The notes: generated by a model not told the origin, from the sequence alone. DNA of 64,000 nucleotides from Euleptes europaea (GCF_029931775.1 NC_079318.1:25124159-25188158), one strand, 5' to 3'. Counted from the first letter of the stretch, positions 24,651-36,305 are shown. Translations and numbers: made by a program.

Positions 24651-24879
24651 GAAGCTAAAGGGTCAAGGTCTATGTGATAACAGGAGATCTATGATCAAAT
24701 TCCATAATGTATATTTTAGCTTCTAAAAGCAGCTGTGAATGAGAGGGATATAGATTGACGCTTCTGCACTGGGGAATGGAAAGCAATCTTTGCTTTAAGC
24801 CCTGGGAAGTAAAAAAGACAACCATAGTATGGATATCTGTTCTTTCTTGCTCTTGAGACTCAAAGTGGCCCAGGGAAGA

Positions 24880-25112
24880 AGAAGAAGAGTTGGTTTTTAT
24901 ACCCCAATTTTATACCCCTTTAAGGAGTCTCAAACCGGATTACAATTGCTTTCCCTTCCTCTCCTTTTGAGATAGGTGGGGCTGAGAGAGTTCGGAGAGA
25001 ACTGTGACTGGCCTAAGGTCAACCAGCAAGCTTCATGTTTAGAAGAGGGGAAACAAACCTGGTTCACCAGATTAGAGCCCACCGCTCTTAACCACTACAC
25101 CATGCTGGCTCT
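24880..25112 (-). mobile_element. tRNA-derived SINE (family A), internal loss
   Basis: Begins AAGAAGAAGAGTTGGTTTTT and ends ACCACTACACCATGCTGGCT; shorter than the 15843 copy because part of the middle is missing. Confidence 0.8.
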
Positions 25113-25264
25113 CCTTCTGATCAGGGGAATGGCATCAGGAGGGGGGAGGTCTACCTGGCCTCCACTCAGCCACATTTTGAAATTAGAAATCACATCTAGG
25201 CATCCAATAAACAGATCCCCACATCATTTGTAGTTTGTTTGTTCCCAAAATTTGCTTTTGTTTG

Positions 25265-25455
25265 TTTGAGTGATCATGATCCTAAAATTACGGCTACCTT
25301 GGCTGAATTTCTTACAGGAGTTCTTAAAGAACAAGAAAAGTTTTATTAACCTGACTTGTAACTTATATGTATTGCCCTTTGGAGGTATATTGTTGTTTTT
25401 TATCTCTGTTTTTTGGTATGCCAATAAAGGTTAATGAAATGAAGTGAAATGAAAT
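25265..25455 (+). mobile_element. Vingi/Ingi-like LINE 3' end
   Basis: A DPKITATLAEFLTGVLKEQE-like peptide matches the C-terminus of the 60340-64000 LINE (YDPETTEIVAMFLKQAL). The 3' end GGTATGCCAATAAAGGTTAA is followed by a (GAAAT)n tail. Strongly 5'-truncated. Confidence 0.6.
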
Positions 25456-26135
25456 GCTTTTGTTTGTTTGTTTTAAATAGCATCTGAATAGCAGCCCAGT
25501 TTGGACCAGGACTACAGTACATAGAAGGGATGGGGGTGGGGTTACCACTTTTATCCTGGGTCATTTTCCTGATTTGTGATCTTGATTCAAATCAAGCTCA
25601 TGTAGAACAGGCTTTCGGAGCTTTAAGCATGGAACTCCAGTAACCTGTCTAGTCTGACCCTAAAAGAGCCCTTCACCCTCCCTTTCTTTTCTCTGTTTCT
25701 ATAATGCAAAAAGGCTTCTCGTTGCTAAACACTAAAAAAAAAAGAGTAGCGTTTCCCAATGCCCCAGTTCCTCCATCTCAAAACAAAGCAGAGACCATCC
25801 CCTACTTCAGCATTACAGCAAATGAGTCGGGGCTACATGAGACATCTTGAAAGGGCAGGATAAGTAATTGGGAAGTTTTTCCAAATCTCCCCCTCCGAAA
25901 TGCTACAAGCACTTGGGGGCTTGAGCAAGTCAATTTCTCCACCTCCTCTTTGTTTGTGCTCCTTCCCCCTGTAGCAGATGCTGAACAGCCCTCAACTTTC
26001 TGTGTCTTATATCAGACTATTAGCGTGTTCAGTCCTCATCAGTCCTCATTGGGGGGAACTTCTGTTCTGCTGCCATATTGACAGGTATTTTTGACCATCA
26101 TCTTTGCTATTAGAGGGAATGGTGGCAATACTTTT
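25456..26135. other. No recognised feature
   Basis: Unique-looking sequence. Nothing supportable. Confidence 0.3.
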
Positions 26136-26342
26136 AGGGTTGCCAGGTCCCTCTTCGCCACCCGCAGGAGGTGTTTGGGGCAGAGCCTGAGGAGGGCGGG
26201 GTTTGGGGAGGGGAGGGGCTTCAATGCCACAGAGTCCAGTTGCCAAAGCGGCCATTTTCTGCAGGTGAACTGATCTCTATTGGTTGGAGATTAGTTGTAA
26301 TAGCAGGAGATCTCCAGCTATTACTTGGAGGTTGGCAACCCT
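26136..26342 (+). mobile_element. Small inverted-repeat element (AGGGTTGCCA family)
   Basis: Ends AGGGTTGCCA and TGGCAACCCT are inverted repeats. The interior carries GAGGTGTTTGGGGCAGAGCC, CTTCAATGCCACAGAGTCCA, AAGCGGCCATTTTCTGCAGG and GGAGATCTCCAGC. About 205 bases, non-coding; a MITE-like element. Further copies in this window allow a family consensus. Confidence 0.8.
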
Positions 26343-26491
26343 AAATACTTTGCATGTATACATGTGTTGCATGGATATCATTTTAGGTTCAATCTTTTTG
26401 CACTTCCAATTTTTAAAAGAATTGTAGTCCAGAAAGTCTGGGAAGGCTGCTTAGGGATTGGTCGCCCATGAATGTTAATGGTGTTGGAGTA

Positions 26492-27556
26492 CCGTATATA
26501 CTCGGGTATAAGCCGACCCGAGTATAAGCCGACCCCCCAAATTTGAGGCCAGAAAAGGGAATTTCTTATTGACCCGCGTATAAGCCGAGGGTCAATAAGA
26601 AATTCCCTTTACCGGCAATGCTGCGCTCTAAAATAGCGGCCGCCATTTTAGAGCGCAGAGCCCTGCCCCAGGTCGCCCTCCCGCCGGCCTCCGGGCCCTC
26701 CCAACCCACCCCAAGCCACCCCGACCCCAGTGCCATTCAAGGGGGGGAGGGGGAAGAGCCCCTTACCTGGAGAGGCGGCGAATCGGTGGCGGCGTGGCCT
26801 TCCTGGGCTGGCAGGAGGCCCCCGCCGGCCGGAGGAAGCCACCGGCCGGAGGAAGGCGCCCAGGCGCGCGGTCGTCGTCGGCGCGGCCGGGGGGGGCCTC
26901 CTGCCTGGGCGAGAAGGTCCCTGCCGGCCGGCCAAAGGCGCCCAGGCGCGCGGCCGGCGGGGGCCTCCTGCATGGGCGGGAAGGTCCCTGCCGGCCGGCC
27001 GAAGGCGCGCGGGCGCGCGGGTGGCGGGGGCCTCCTGCCTGGGCGGGAAGGTCCCTGCCGGCCGGCCGAAGGCGCGCGGGCGGCGGCGCGGGCGGCGGGG
27101 GCCTCCTGCCTGGGCAGGAAGGTCCCTGCCGGCCGGCCAAAGGCGCCCAGGCGCGCGGGCGGCGGGGGCCTCCTGCCTGGGCGGGAAGGTCCCTGCCGGC
27201 CGGCCAAAGGCGCCCAGGCGCCCAGGCGCGCGGCCAGCGGCAGCGCGGCCAGCGGGGGCCTTCTGCCTGGGCGGGAAGGTCCCTGCCGGCCGGCCGAAGG
27301 CGCGCGGCCGGCGGCGGCACGGCCGGCGGGGGCCTCCTGCATGGGCAGGAAGGCCCCTGCCGGCCGGAGGAAGGCGTCTGGGCCCGGCGGCGGCGGTGAA
27401 GGAGGTAAGTTCCCCCCTCCCTCCTCCCTCTTCCCGCTTCCCTCCTCCCCCCTCCCCCCTCCCCCTCTACCGTATTGACCCGCGTATAAGCCGAGTTCGG
27501 CTTTTTCAGCCCTTTTTTTGGGCTGAAAAACTCGGCTTATACGCGAGTATATACGG
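26492..27556. mobile_element. TA-flanked inverted-repeat transposon with GC-rich interior
   Basis: Ends CCGTATATACTCG and CGAGTATATACGG are perfect inverted repeats flanked by TA on both sides (26490-26491, 27557-27558), as in the Tc1/mariner/pogo group. Sub-terminal GTATAAGCCGA motifs repeat several times near each end. There is no transposase, so it is non-autonomous. About 1.06 kb, unusually long for such an element because of a GC-rich minisatellite inside. Confidence 0.8.
26896..27400. repeat. GC-rich minisatellite inside the TA-flanked element
   Basis: Units begin with GCCTCCTGCCTGGGCGGGAA and GGTCCCTGCCGGCCGGCC. Starts at 26896, 26963, 27030, 27101, 27168, 27258 and 27332 give spacings of 67, 67, 71, 67, 90 and 74. 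Open frames of 185-312 codons run through it on both strands, but they are a by-product of stop-poor GC-rich repeats. Confidence 0.85.
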
Positions 27557-27558
27557 TA

Positions 27559-28927
27559 GATGGTTCCTTTGCAGTATAAAGCAGTTTTACCAGGAATGCT
27601 GTTGTGTTGTGTCAAGAGAGGTGACCATCTCTTGGCTTTCCTACAGCATGGTGCTTGATGGCTGGTAGCCCCAAGCTATTAAACACATTCTACTTGTTCC
27701 AGTGGTCCTGAAGAAAACAATTTGGTAGTGGGAATTACTCTGCAGAAGAGAAACTAGTTTCAGTTTTAAAGCTGGCTAATAAAAGAGAATTAATAAAATT
27801 TATTAAATTAATAAAATAAAATTAATGTGAATTAATAAAAGAAAGACTTGGTTGGAAGTGGGTAGGGTACGATACTATAAAACAGCTCCGGATAGGCACA
27901 GACAGCTATTCAAGTGGTTACATTAGTGAACTGGAATTTGATAATCTTTGTAGGGGATGGGGGAGTGGAGATTTGTGCATTTTAAAATCTCCGTGAAGCC
28001 TCTTGAAGGGTTTTACACTTTGGCCAGAAAGGGAAACATGAAAAACAGAAAAGGTGAAGAACGCTGACTGTTCTCTTTCTCCCACATGATTCATTCTGAC
28101 TCACCCCCCTGACCTGCAGACAGCCTCTGTCAGAGTGAAGGGGGGGAGAAGAAAAAAAACCCTTCGAAGTATGTTTCTCTTTGAATAAAACATACTCAAT
28201 CATCCTCACTGCTGCTGCTTCCTCTTCCTTTTATGTTTTAGAAAGAACAACTGAGTGGTAAGGGACGAAGTGTCTGTAGGAGATGGCAGATGGAATCAGT
28301 CATTCGCTGACACGAACTACTGGGTTTGAAGACCAACCAGACCCCGTAAACAGAAACGGGGAGATCAAACAAACACCGACCCAAAATTAATCAAGCCTTA
28401 GCCGAAGGAGAAGTCACCTCCATTGCGACTGTAGCCATAGCGGTATCAGCCCAGCATTCAGGAAGAAAACGGGTTTTTTTACTTTTACAAGACGAGCACA
28501 TTTGTGTAGAGAAGCAGAAGGAAAAAGAGAACAGTAATTGGAGAAGTAATCGCATCTGCAGCAGGGTGTACATAAAGGTGAGGCAGAAATTATAGCGGAC
28601 ACGTTTTCAGCAGCTAACAAAAAGAAAAATAAACTCTGTTTTGCAGTACATGCTTCCTGTCATGCACAGTGGTCACAGTTACACAGATGTACTAGGTGGG
28701 GGGAGCGACGCTAGAATACAAAGAAACTGTGTATTTTATTTATTGCTACTCTATAGAATTATGAATAATGTCTATGCCAAGAGAAAATGTATGGTTTGAA
28801 ATGGGCCATCAGGTTTATATTATTTTACTGAGGTCACTATGGTCACAGTAACTATGGCACACTTTGGACATTCTCCAGGAGCTATTTTATTTGTTTGTTT
28901 GTTGCCCACCTTTCTCACTGAGACTCA
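27559..28927. other. No recognised feature
   Basis: Unique-looking sequence with an (AATTAATAAAA)-type AT-rich patch at 27775-27840. No gene recognised. Confidence 0.35.
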
Positions 28928-29252
28928 AGGAAGAAGAAGAAGAGTTTGTTTTTATATGCCGACTTTCTCTACCACTTAAAGGAGACTCAAACCGGCTTAC
29001 AATCACCTTCTCTTCCTCTCCCCACAACAGACACCCTGTGAGGTAGGTGGGGCTGAGAGAGCTCTAACAGAGCTGTGACTTGCCCAAGGTCACCCAGCTG
29101 GCTTTGTGTGAAGGAATGGGGAAACAAATCCAGTTCACCAGATTAGCCTCCACCGCTCATATGGAGGAGTTGGGGAATCAAACCCGGTTCTCCAGATCAG
29201 ACTCCACTGCTCCAAACCACTGCTCTTAACCAATTCACCACACTGGCTCTCT
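28928..29252 (-). mobile_element. tRNA-derived SINE (family A)
   Basis: Begins GAAGAAGAAGAGTTTGTTTT and ends with the CACCACACTGGCTCT head; a short TTCACCACGCTAGCTCTC duplicate of the head follows at 29252-29275. Confidence 0.85.
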
Positions 29253-29321
29253 TCACCACGCTAGCTCTCTTCACCAATTACAGAGTACAAAAAGATAGAA
29301 AAAAAACATATAGTATAGATA

Positions 29322-29507
29322 GAGCTGCCAACCTCCACATACTAGCTGGAGATCTCCTGCTGGTACAACTGATCTCCATCTGATAGAGATCAGTTCACCT
29401 GCAGAAAATGGCCACTTTGGAAGTTAGACTCTATGGCATTGAAGTCCCTCCCTTCCTCAGACTCTGCCCCCCAAAACCTTCCACCGGTGGCAAAGAGGGC
29501 AACCCTA
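29322..29507 (-). mobile_element. Small inverted-repeat element (AGGGTTGCCA family)
   Basis: Reverse-strand copy with eroded ends (AGAGCTGCCA, GGCAACCCT). The interior CTGATCTCCATCTGATAGAG and GAAAATGGCCACTTTGG match the family. Confidence 0.75.
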
Positions 29508-30255
29508 AGTATAGGACACTGAATGAACAATGCACTGAGACTAGGAGTACAGTACAAGAGATAAGGCCCAGAAGTGTGTGGTGAATCTTATTTACTACAC
29601 ACTCCTGGGTGACAACCAGATGGGAAAGATGCACATGTTTCCTGTAGGGAGATGCACCTTCTTTCAATGCTAAGAAAAACTGCTCTGCTTCCACTTCAGC
29701 TGTAACCCAGGAGCACTGGTAGAAGCAGCATGAGTTCTTCGCGCTTCCTTTCTCGCCATTTCTAGCAAGTGTCCCTGAGCATTTCCTTGAAGCTTTAGAA
29801 TGGGATTCTTCTGCTTTGCCTTGTTACCGTTTTGGGACTTGTGATACTTTCCACAAATGCAGCAAGAGCAAAAAAAAAGACCACACTGTTTAGAAGGATT
29901 GTCCTGGGTTGGCTCGTCATGGGCCAGCCCATCTGTCTCACGTGACTAGCTTTAACAGTTTTTTCCCTAGCATAACTTCCTTGTCTTTTATATTCTTTTG
30001 CTTCTCTTTCCTTTTTCTCCAGCCTTTGTCTCTCTCTTTCCCCCCAAATAGCTGTCACTTATCACTCATTACAGCACCCCCCTCACATACAATGCAAGAT
30101 GTCACTTTTTTCTCCCAGGGCAATACCATGAAATTAAAGTGATAGCATCTTGTTTGCATTGGCCATTTATGCTTGGTAGTAAGCAGCACGTTCCAGGCTG
30201 AAGTGCCCCGCATATATTTTTTTTCACACTGTACCATGGAGGGAACAGTGTGAAG
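29508..30255. other. No recognised feature
   Basis: Unique-looking, partly pyrimidine-rich sequence. Nothing supportable. Confidence 0.3.
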
Positions 30256-30515
30256 CTAAAATGACTAAACTGAGGCTATCGTATTTTGGTCACATTATGA
30301 GAAGACAAGAGCCACTGGAAAAGACAGTCATGCTAGGAAAAGTTGAGGGCAGCAGGAAAAGAGGAAGACCCAACAAGAGACGGATGGACTCAATAAAGGA
30401 AGCCACAGACCTCAACTTGCAGGACCTGAGCAGGGCTGTCAAAGATTGGGCATTTTGGAGGACATTGATTCATAGGGTCGCCATGAGTCGGAAGCGACTT
30501 GACAGCACTTAACAC
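30256..30515 (+). mobile_element. BovB LINE 3' end
   Basis: Translates as KMTKLRLSYFGHIMRRQEPL, KTVMLGKVEGSRKRGRPNKR and RMDSIKEATDLNLQDLSRAV, the BovB C-terminus. The 3' end GGTCGCCATGAGTCGGAAGC and CTTGACAGCACTTAACAC is intact. One of the best preserved BovB ends here. Confidence 0.9.
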
Positions 30516-31044
30516 ACGCATCATGGGTGGGGGGGAGATAAAGCCTACTTTAGATGGACTGATGCATAACTATAGTAAGGTACAACAAGTTTTACTACTG
30601 ATCATATTATTGTATATTATTGAGCCCCCTGCCTGATTTCCTGGGTTATCAAATCTCCTCCCTTTTCCACTCAGAAGGCAAAAATGTTAATTACCTATAA
30701 CATGGGAATGTTTCCTCCTATTTGTCTGAAATGGCAGCGAGGATCCCATGGGTGAAGAGAGCAAGCCTGGGAATTGCAGGGAGGGGGAGTTGCAGCTGGA
30801 AATGTGTTTCCTACTGGAACAAATTGCTTTAATAACTAATGTAATGAAACCAAAACAACATTTTTAAACTTAAAATGAACCCAATTAAACAACAACAACC
30901 TAATGTTGTTCATATCCCTTATTTAAATCTTCAGGAGAATCTGGGAACAAACCAGCCTGTCCCATTCTCCATGCCTGGAAACCTGCTCATAATAGCAGAC
31001 AAGCAAGTGGGCCAGACAACAGACAGAAGCTAGATGGTCTGGTC
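30516..31044. other. No recognised feature
   Basis: Unique-looking sequence. Nothing supportable. Confidence 0.3.
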
Positions 31045-31205
31045 AGAAGTACCATAGCTCAGTGGCAAAGCACATCCTTTGTCTGTAGGAAGACCCAAGT
31101 TCAAGGCCCTGGCATCTCTAGTTAAAGGCTCTCAGGAGCAGGGCTAGGAAGCAGCATCTTCCTGAAACTTTGGACAGCAGCTCCCAGTCAGTAGAGACAT
31201 TTGTG
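31045..31205 (+). mobile_element. tRNA-Ala-like SINE, diverged
   Basis: CCATAGCTCAGTGGCAAAGC head, AAGTTCAAGGCCCTGGCATC B-box region and AGTTAAAGGCTCTCAGGAGC body match the 23536 copy at lower identity. Confidence 0.65.
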
Positions 31206-31771
31206 GGCTTAATGGATGAATGGTGGATTAACAATCGAATTAGTCAGGACCCACAGCTGCCTCTGTTCCTGAAGGGCCTAGTGTTTCCAGGTGAGTCTCC
31301 TGATCTTCCAAAAAAACCCTTTGCAGGGGCTCTGATATGCATATCAATTCCCTTACCTGGGTTTGCCAGTGGAGATGACACCACATGCACAACAGGGCGA
31401 ATGCAGCAAAGAGCACTGGAGGGCTTATGGACCCCAGGCTCTGTAACAGAGTGACTGAGCACCATTGAAAGACATGGAAGGCTGCCTCCAGTATAGTCAT
31501 GCTTGAATAAAAGACCCGATCACAAATGCCACATGGATGGCCACTTGAAACACAACCATACAGGCTGTGCTACTGGTATCTGTTTTTTTTTAACCATGTT
31601 AGCACAACCCTTCCATTTTTTCTAGTGTGTGATCAAGTGTTGAAAATCAATGGATTCCATATAATGAGCTGCGCACACAAAGGGTTTGCCACGTGGGACA
31701 GAGTGCCTGCCTATGAGTTTCATGGCTACTCATATATCTGCCCTCATATTTGACTCAGGCCTATATTAACA

Positions 31772-32078
31772 GGAGCCCCATGGCACAGCGTGGCAAGCTG
31801 CAGTACTGCAGTCCAAACTCTGCCCACGATCTGAGTTCGATCCCAACGGAAGTTGGTTTCAGGTAGTCGGCTCAAGGTTGACTCAGCCTTCCATCCTTCC
31901 GAGGTCGGTAAAATGAGTACCCAGCTTGCTTGGGGTAAAGGGAAGATGACTGGGGAAGGCACTGGCAAACTACCCCATAAAACAAAGTGTGCCTAGTAAA
32001 CGATGGGATGTGACGTCACCCCATGGGTCAGGAATGACCTGATGCTTGCACAGGGGACCTTTACCTTACCTTTTATAT
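31772..32078 (+). mobile_element. Sauria-type SINE, full length
   Basis: GGAGCCCCATGGCACAGCGT head, CTGCAGTACTGCAGTCC, GAGTTCGATCCCAACGGAAG (B box), CTTCCATCCTTCCGAGGTCG, GACTGGGGAAGGCACTGGCA, GGTCAGGAATGACCTGATGC and CTTTACCTTACC tail. The best full copy of this family here. Confidence 0.9.
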
Positions 32079-32576
32079 TAACATCAGAATAGCAAAAGTT
32101 CTTCACATTTAAGAACAGAACAAAGAGGGGGGAAATTACACCAATTTTTTTTAGATAACAGGTGTCAGGAACCTTTGTTCATTCTCCTTTGGCCAACCTC
32201 CTCCACAGTAAAGTACTCTGATCCACATAATGAAAAGTACAGCCACAGTAGACATTTTAAGTTCACCCTGGTCAATATTTTAATCACTTAGTTGGGCAAA
32301 ATCGCCTGAACCCTGTGCATTTATTGTAACAGACATGTCACACTCAGAATTAATAACAATCCACACTGAGTTCATTGTAACTTCATAGAGACTTAAACAG
32401 GTTGATATAGCATCTCCCAATGTAAACCAGCCCTCCTGTAGACTGCAGAATACCCTCCAGACAATCTGGCTAAATCCTTAAGTGTAAAGAAGGGGTAGCA
32501 AGGATTTATTAGGATCCAGAATTGTAGGAAGTTTCTGCCTGCCTGGTTGTTGTGCTGATGAAAAAAGGAAGTGTAT
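32079..32576. other. No recognised feature
   Basis: Unique-looking sequence. Nothing supportable. Confidence 0.3.
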
Positions 32577-32690
32577 ACCAGGGTTGCTGTGCAGAGGAAG
32601 GCACTGGCAAACCACCTCTGTTAGCCTCTTGCCATGAAAACCCCAAAAGGGGTCACCATACGTTGGCTGCGACTTGAAGGCACTTTACAG
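32577..32690 (+). mobile_element. 5S-type SINE, 5'-truncated
   Basis: Only the body and tail: ACCAGGGTTGCTGTGCAGAG, GGCACTGGCAAACCACCTCT, CTCTTGCCATGAAAACCCC and GGCTGCGACTTGAAGGCAC. Very close to the 4826 copy over this part. Confidence 0.8.
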
Positions 32691-33087
32691 ATCTGGGGAG
32701 CCATGGCTATATGGCAGTTCTTTCAGATGACTGGGCTGTCAAAAAAAAAATCAGTCCTGCTTCTGTGCAGGAAATAATCTTGATCTAGATCAGCAGTTTT
32801 ATGAAACTTGAATGTGCCTTTGTAGACTCCGTAGACAGAAGTGTGGGTTTATGTCTCACTAGAAGGATGATTTGTCATTGGTACAGTTTTGTCATCACCA
32901 TTGTATTATTGAGGTGTTGAATACTGAAATACCTGCCTGTCTCCTGCTTCCCTCCCTCGCTTTCAGTCATCCTGTTCATCACAAAAACAATTTGCAGGCA
33001 AAATGCAGGGCAACTCAGGTTCAGAGGTACTAGGAGCATTCAGAAGTATTGTCTAGGAATACTTGTGTAGACAGGCACACTCTAAAC

Positions 33088-33371
33088 CACTGGTTCCCAA
33101 CCGGGGGTCCGTGGACCCCCAGGGGTCCGCGAGAACTAAATTAAGGTCTGCGAAACAAAGTTCTAAACCCATAATAAATTAATATTTTCAATTAAAAGTT
33201 CTCTATTATAAAAATATATTCAAATATTATTCTAAGTTTAATGTTTAACTAACAGTTATGATTAAAGTTTATTTTCAAATTCTCTGGAGTTTTTATTTTG
33301 AACCTTGGGGTCCCTGCACCGAACAAAAAAGTCCTAGTGGTCCCTGGTCAAAAAAAGGTTGGGAACCACTG
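33088..33371. mobile_element. hAT-type non-autonomous transposon with 8-bp duplication
   Basis: Inverted ends CACTGGTTCCCAACC and GGTTGGGAACCACTG, flanked by an exact 8-base duplication CTCTAAAC (33080-33087 and 33372-33379). An 8-bp duplication and this terminus type are marks of the hAT superfamily. 284 bases, AT-rich interior, non-coding. A near-identical copy lies at 55029-55313. Confidence 0.92.
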
Positions 33372-33956
33372 CTCTAAACACTGATACAATTCCACTGGAT
33401 TATTTACAAAGGTGTCACAAATAATTGAGAGTAATCACTGGAATGGCACTGCACTTTCTATTTTCACATAGAAAAATGGATCTGAATACATTAAAATGTA
33501 TTCTTTCCTTTGTCTCCTATATGTTCTTCTGGGTTTTAGGTACCCAGAACTAACACGAAGCGTCTATAAATGCCATCTGCTGGATATATGGCTCAGTGCA
33601 GTCACCACTGCAATGATTTTGACAATTTGTTGCAACATATTTTTTTATTTATGACATAAGTACATAATTGCCTGGTTCAAAGTATGAATTTACCCACCAC
33701 AAAATTATAGATTATTCCAGTTTTTACACATGTGCTGTTCAAAATCTGAACTTCCCTTGCTTGCAATGTCAGTTTCCTTACAGGTACTGGATAAAATTGC
33801 ATCGCTGATTTGTTTGCAATTTAAAATTAGGACTATTTCAAGTAGTTTTCCATGTGGGCAGCATTCACCATGGCTGATGGCTGGGTGGCCACTGTTGGCG
33901 CATGGACACAATTTGCCTGGACTGTGTGTGCCCAGGGTCATCAGAAGCAGATCATT
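33372..33956. other. No recognised feature
   Basis: Unique-looking sequence. Nothing supportable. Confidence 0.3.
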
Positions 33957-34667
33957 AGGATTGCCAGGTTCCTCTTCGCCACTGGTGGGAGGTTTTTGGG
34001 ATAGAGCCTGAGGAGGGGGGGGTTTGGGGAGGGGGGGGACTTCAATGCCATAGAGTCCAATTGCCAAAGTGGCCATTTTCTCCAGGTGATCTGATCTCTA
34101 TCAGCTGGAGATCAGTTGTAATAGCAGAAAAGCGTAAGCTACCACTACACAGGCAAACATCAACCACCAGACTACTATGTAGCATTAAGAAAACAACAAG
34201 GCTGAAGAAGCCATCATTGGTGAAAGCGTCTATTACCTGGAAGACGTTTCCATTCTACTATAAGTGCCAGCTTGGTCTCCGTTTGAAACACCAGCAGCAC
34301 ATAGCCAGTGGATACAAAAGTCTGATTCCCCACTTGGACTCTTGGAAAATCTGTAGGAATTCTTTCTACTTTCGGGACAAGCTCTTACAAAGACTGAAAT
34401 TATGCTGGAAAGTCTTTAAGACTCAAAGAGAAACATTAGACATAGATTTGTTGTATATATTGTTCTTTGACTTGTCTTTTGATATTTTTGTATAATGTTC
34501 TCTTGTTTGACTGTCGCTCACCTATAGATATTGCTTGCACCACGTTTTGTATTGACTATCTCCTTTTGAATATATGTATAGAACTGAGCCTTGTGTGGGT
34601 TGTTTTTGCATAGCCTATTAGCATCGCACTGTGAATTGTTTTGAAGTACCTGGAGGTTGGCAACCCT
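33957..34667 (+). mobile_element. AGGGTTGCCA-family element split by an insert
   Basis: The left part (33957-34125) matches the family up to GGAGATCAGTTGTAATAGCA; the right end ACCTGGAGGTTGGCAACCCT resumes at about 34646-34667. The piece between is foreign and about 15 bases of the host element are missing at the junction. Confidence 0.8.
34126..34645 (+). mobile_element. Unclassified insert, possibly Penelope-like
   Basis: About 520 bases inside an AGGGTTGCCA element. It starts near a hammerhead-like core (CTGAAGA at 34202, short GCCA/TGGT stem, GAAA at 34222) and is open in one frame to 34495 (LVKASITWKTFPFYYKCQL and beyond). No poly(A) tail or clear target duplication is visible. I do not recognise the family with certainty. 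Confidence 0.4.
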
Positions 34668-35651
34668 ACGGATCACGCAGAATGTAAAATCAGCTACATT
34701 TCGAATGCGTGTGCTCCATTTCCACCTGCACAGTAGCAACGTTTATTACAGCGGCAATCATCATAGTGGGGCGTGTTCCAGAGAGGGGTACAGAGAGAAA
34801 TGTGGGAAAGCAGTATGAGAATGTACGTGCGCAAAACAATTGCAATATAATTCAACACACCTTTGAGTGTTTGATAAAGGGCTTCCATTTGCTCAAGGGC
34901 GCTGCTCCAATTTGCAGTCTGGACCGAGGAGCACTCGTCCAGTGTTGCTCATAAGTGCTTGAATGCATTTTAGACCAAGTGCCACATTCCTGGGAGACTC
35001 TTCTCTGGATGGGTTCCTCTGCACATGCATGGTCACCTTTCAGGCAGACCAGGCTGTTTTTCCAGGCACAAAAACTCTTTAATGTTAGCCTTCACTCTTG
35101 ATTGACTGTCATTGATCATTGTCACACTACATAGATGCACAAAAGCTCCTTCTTAATGTCAACCTCTTGCCCTCTGTGAAGCTTTCACCGAGCCTCTTGC
35201 TGATTATAGTGAACCTACATGACCCCACTACCTGGTCCAGCAGCCTTTTATTTGATATCTCTTCTATATTCAGGTTAATTCTTTTGATTATTTCTTGCTA
35301 CCCTCTCTTGTTCCCAGGTGTGTCATTTTGTGAAGAATGATTAAACGCTGCCGTTCCCTAGGAGCAATATGACAGGGGCAGATGCATGACATAATCAGCT
35401 CATGCTAATCCCTATCATGAGTCAGAAGACACTTCAGAACAGCAACCCTGAGTTCTTTGAAAAAGCTCATAAATATTGAGCCTATTCTGAACTGAGCCAA
35501 GGGTCGTTTGCCCATCACCAGTTGATGTCAGATCACATTAAAAATTTTCTTTCTACTTGTATTTTCCATACCTCCACAAAAAAATGACTTAATACCAGCA
35601 GGCAGTATACATTCCACCTACCATGTTCCTTTATATTGTATTGGGGGGAGG
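34668..35651. other. No recognised feature
   Basis: Unique-looking sequence. Nothing supportable. Confidence 0.3.
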
Positions 35652-35946
35652 AGGAGGAGGAAGATGATGAAAAAGAGTTGGCTTTTCTACCCCGCTTTTC
35701 TCTACCTTACAAGGGGCTTACAATCGCCTTCCCTTCCTCTCCCAACGACAAACACCCTGTGACGTAGGTGGGCCTGAGAGAGTTCAGAGAAAGCTGAGAC
35801 TAGCCCAAGATCACCCAGCTGTAGGAGTGGGGAAACCAACCCGGTTCACCAGATTAGAGTCGGCCACTCATGTGGAGCAGTGGGGAATCAAACCCAGTTC
35901 TCCAGATTAGAGTCCATTGCTCTTAACCACAACACCACGCTGACTC
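35652..35946 (-). mobile_element. tRNA-derived SINE (family A)
   Basis: AAAGAGTTGGCTTTTCTACC end to ACCACAACACCACGCTGACT head, with (GGA)n at the tail side. Moderately diverged. Confidence 0.8.
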
Positions 35947-36177
35947 CTCCACATGGCAAAGGACAAAATGGTAAGACAGTAATAATCCCCTTTATTCCCC
36001 CCCATGAGGTTAGAAAATATTGGTATAGCCAGTTCATAGATAGAAAACATGTGAATTTTTCCTAGACATTCCCTTGATATAGGGGACCACCACGCTGTTT
36101 TTTGCATCTTTCTTGCTTTTGTTACTTGTGCCTATGAAAGTTCGTCAGCAGGCAAGTTCAGTATAGCCTATTCTTAC

Positions 36178-36305
36178 TGGCCCTTCAGGATATTGGGCAG
36201 AGATCTTTCACATCACCTATCGCCTGAGCCTTTTAACTGGAGATGTCGGTGGGACAGCGGTGCTGGGATCTTTGGCATGCTGTGCCACTGAACCACAGCT
36301 CCACC
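36178..36305 (-). mobile_element. tRNA-Ala-like SINE fragment
   Basis: On the minus strand: GGGTGGAGCTGTGGTTCAGT, GGCACAGCATGCCAAAGATC, GACATCTCCAGTTAAAAGGC and GTGATGTGAAAGATCTCTGC. The head and part of the body only. Confidence 0.65.

Noticed and set aside
26618-27668. Long overlapping open frames on both strands (up to 312 codons) rich in Gly, Arg, Pro
   Set aside because: They run through a GC-rich minisatellite inside a non-autonomous transposon. All frames are open because the repeat lacks A/T-rich stops; no domain is recognisable.
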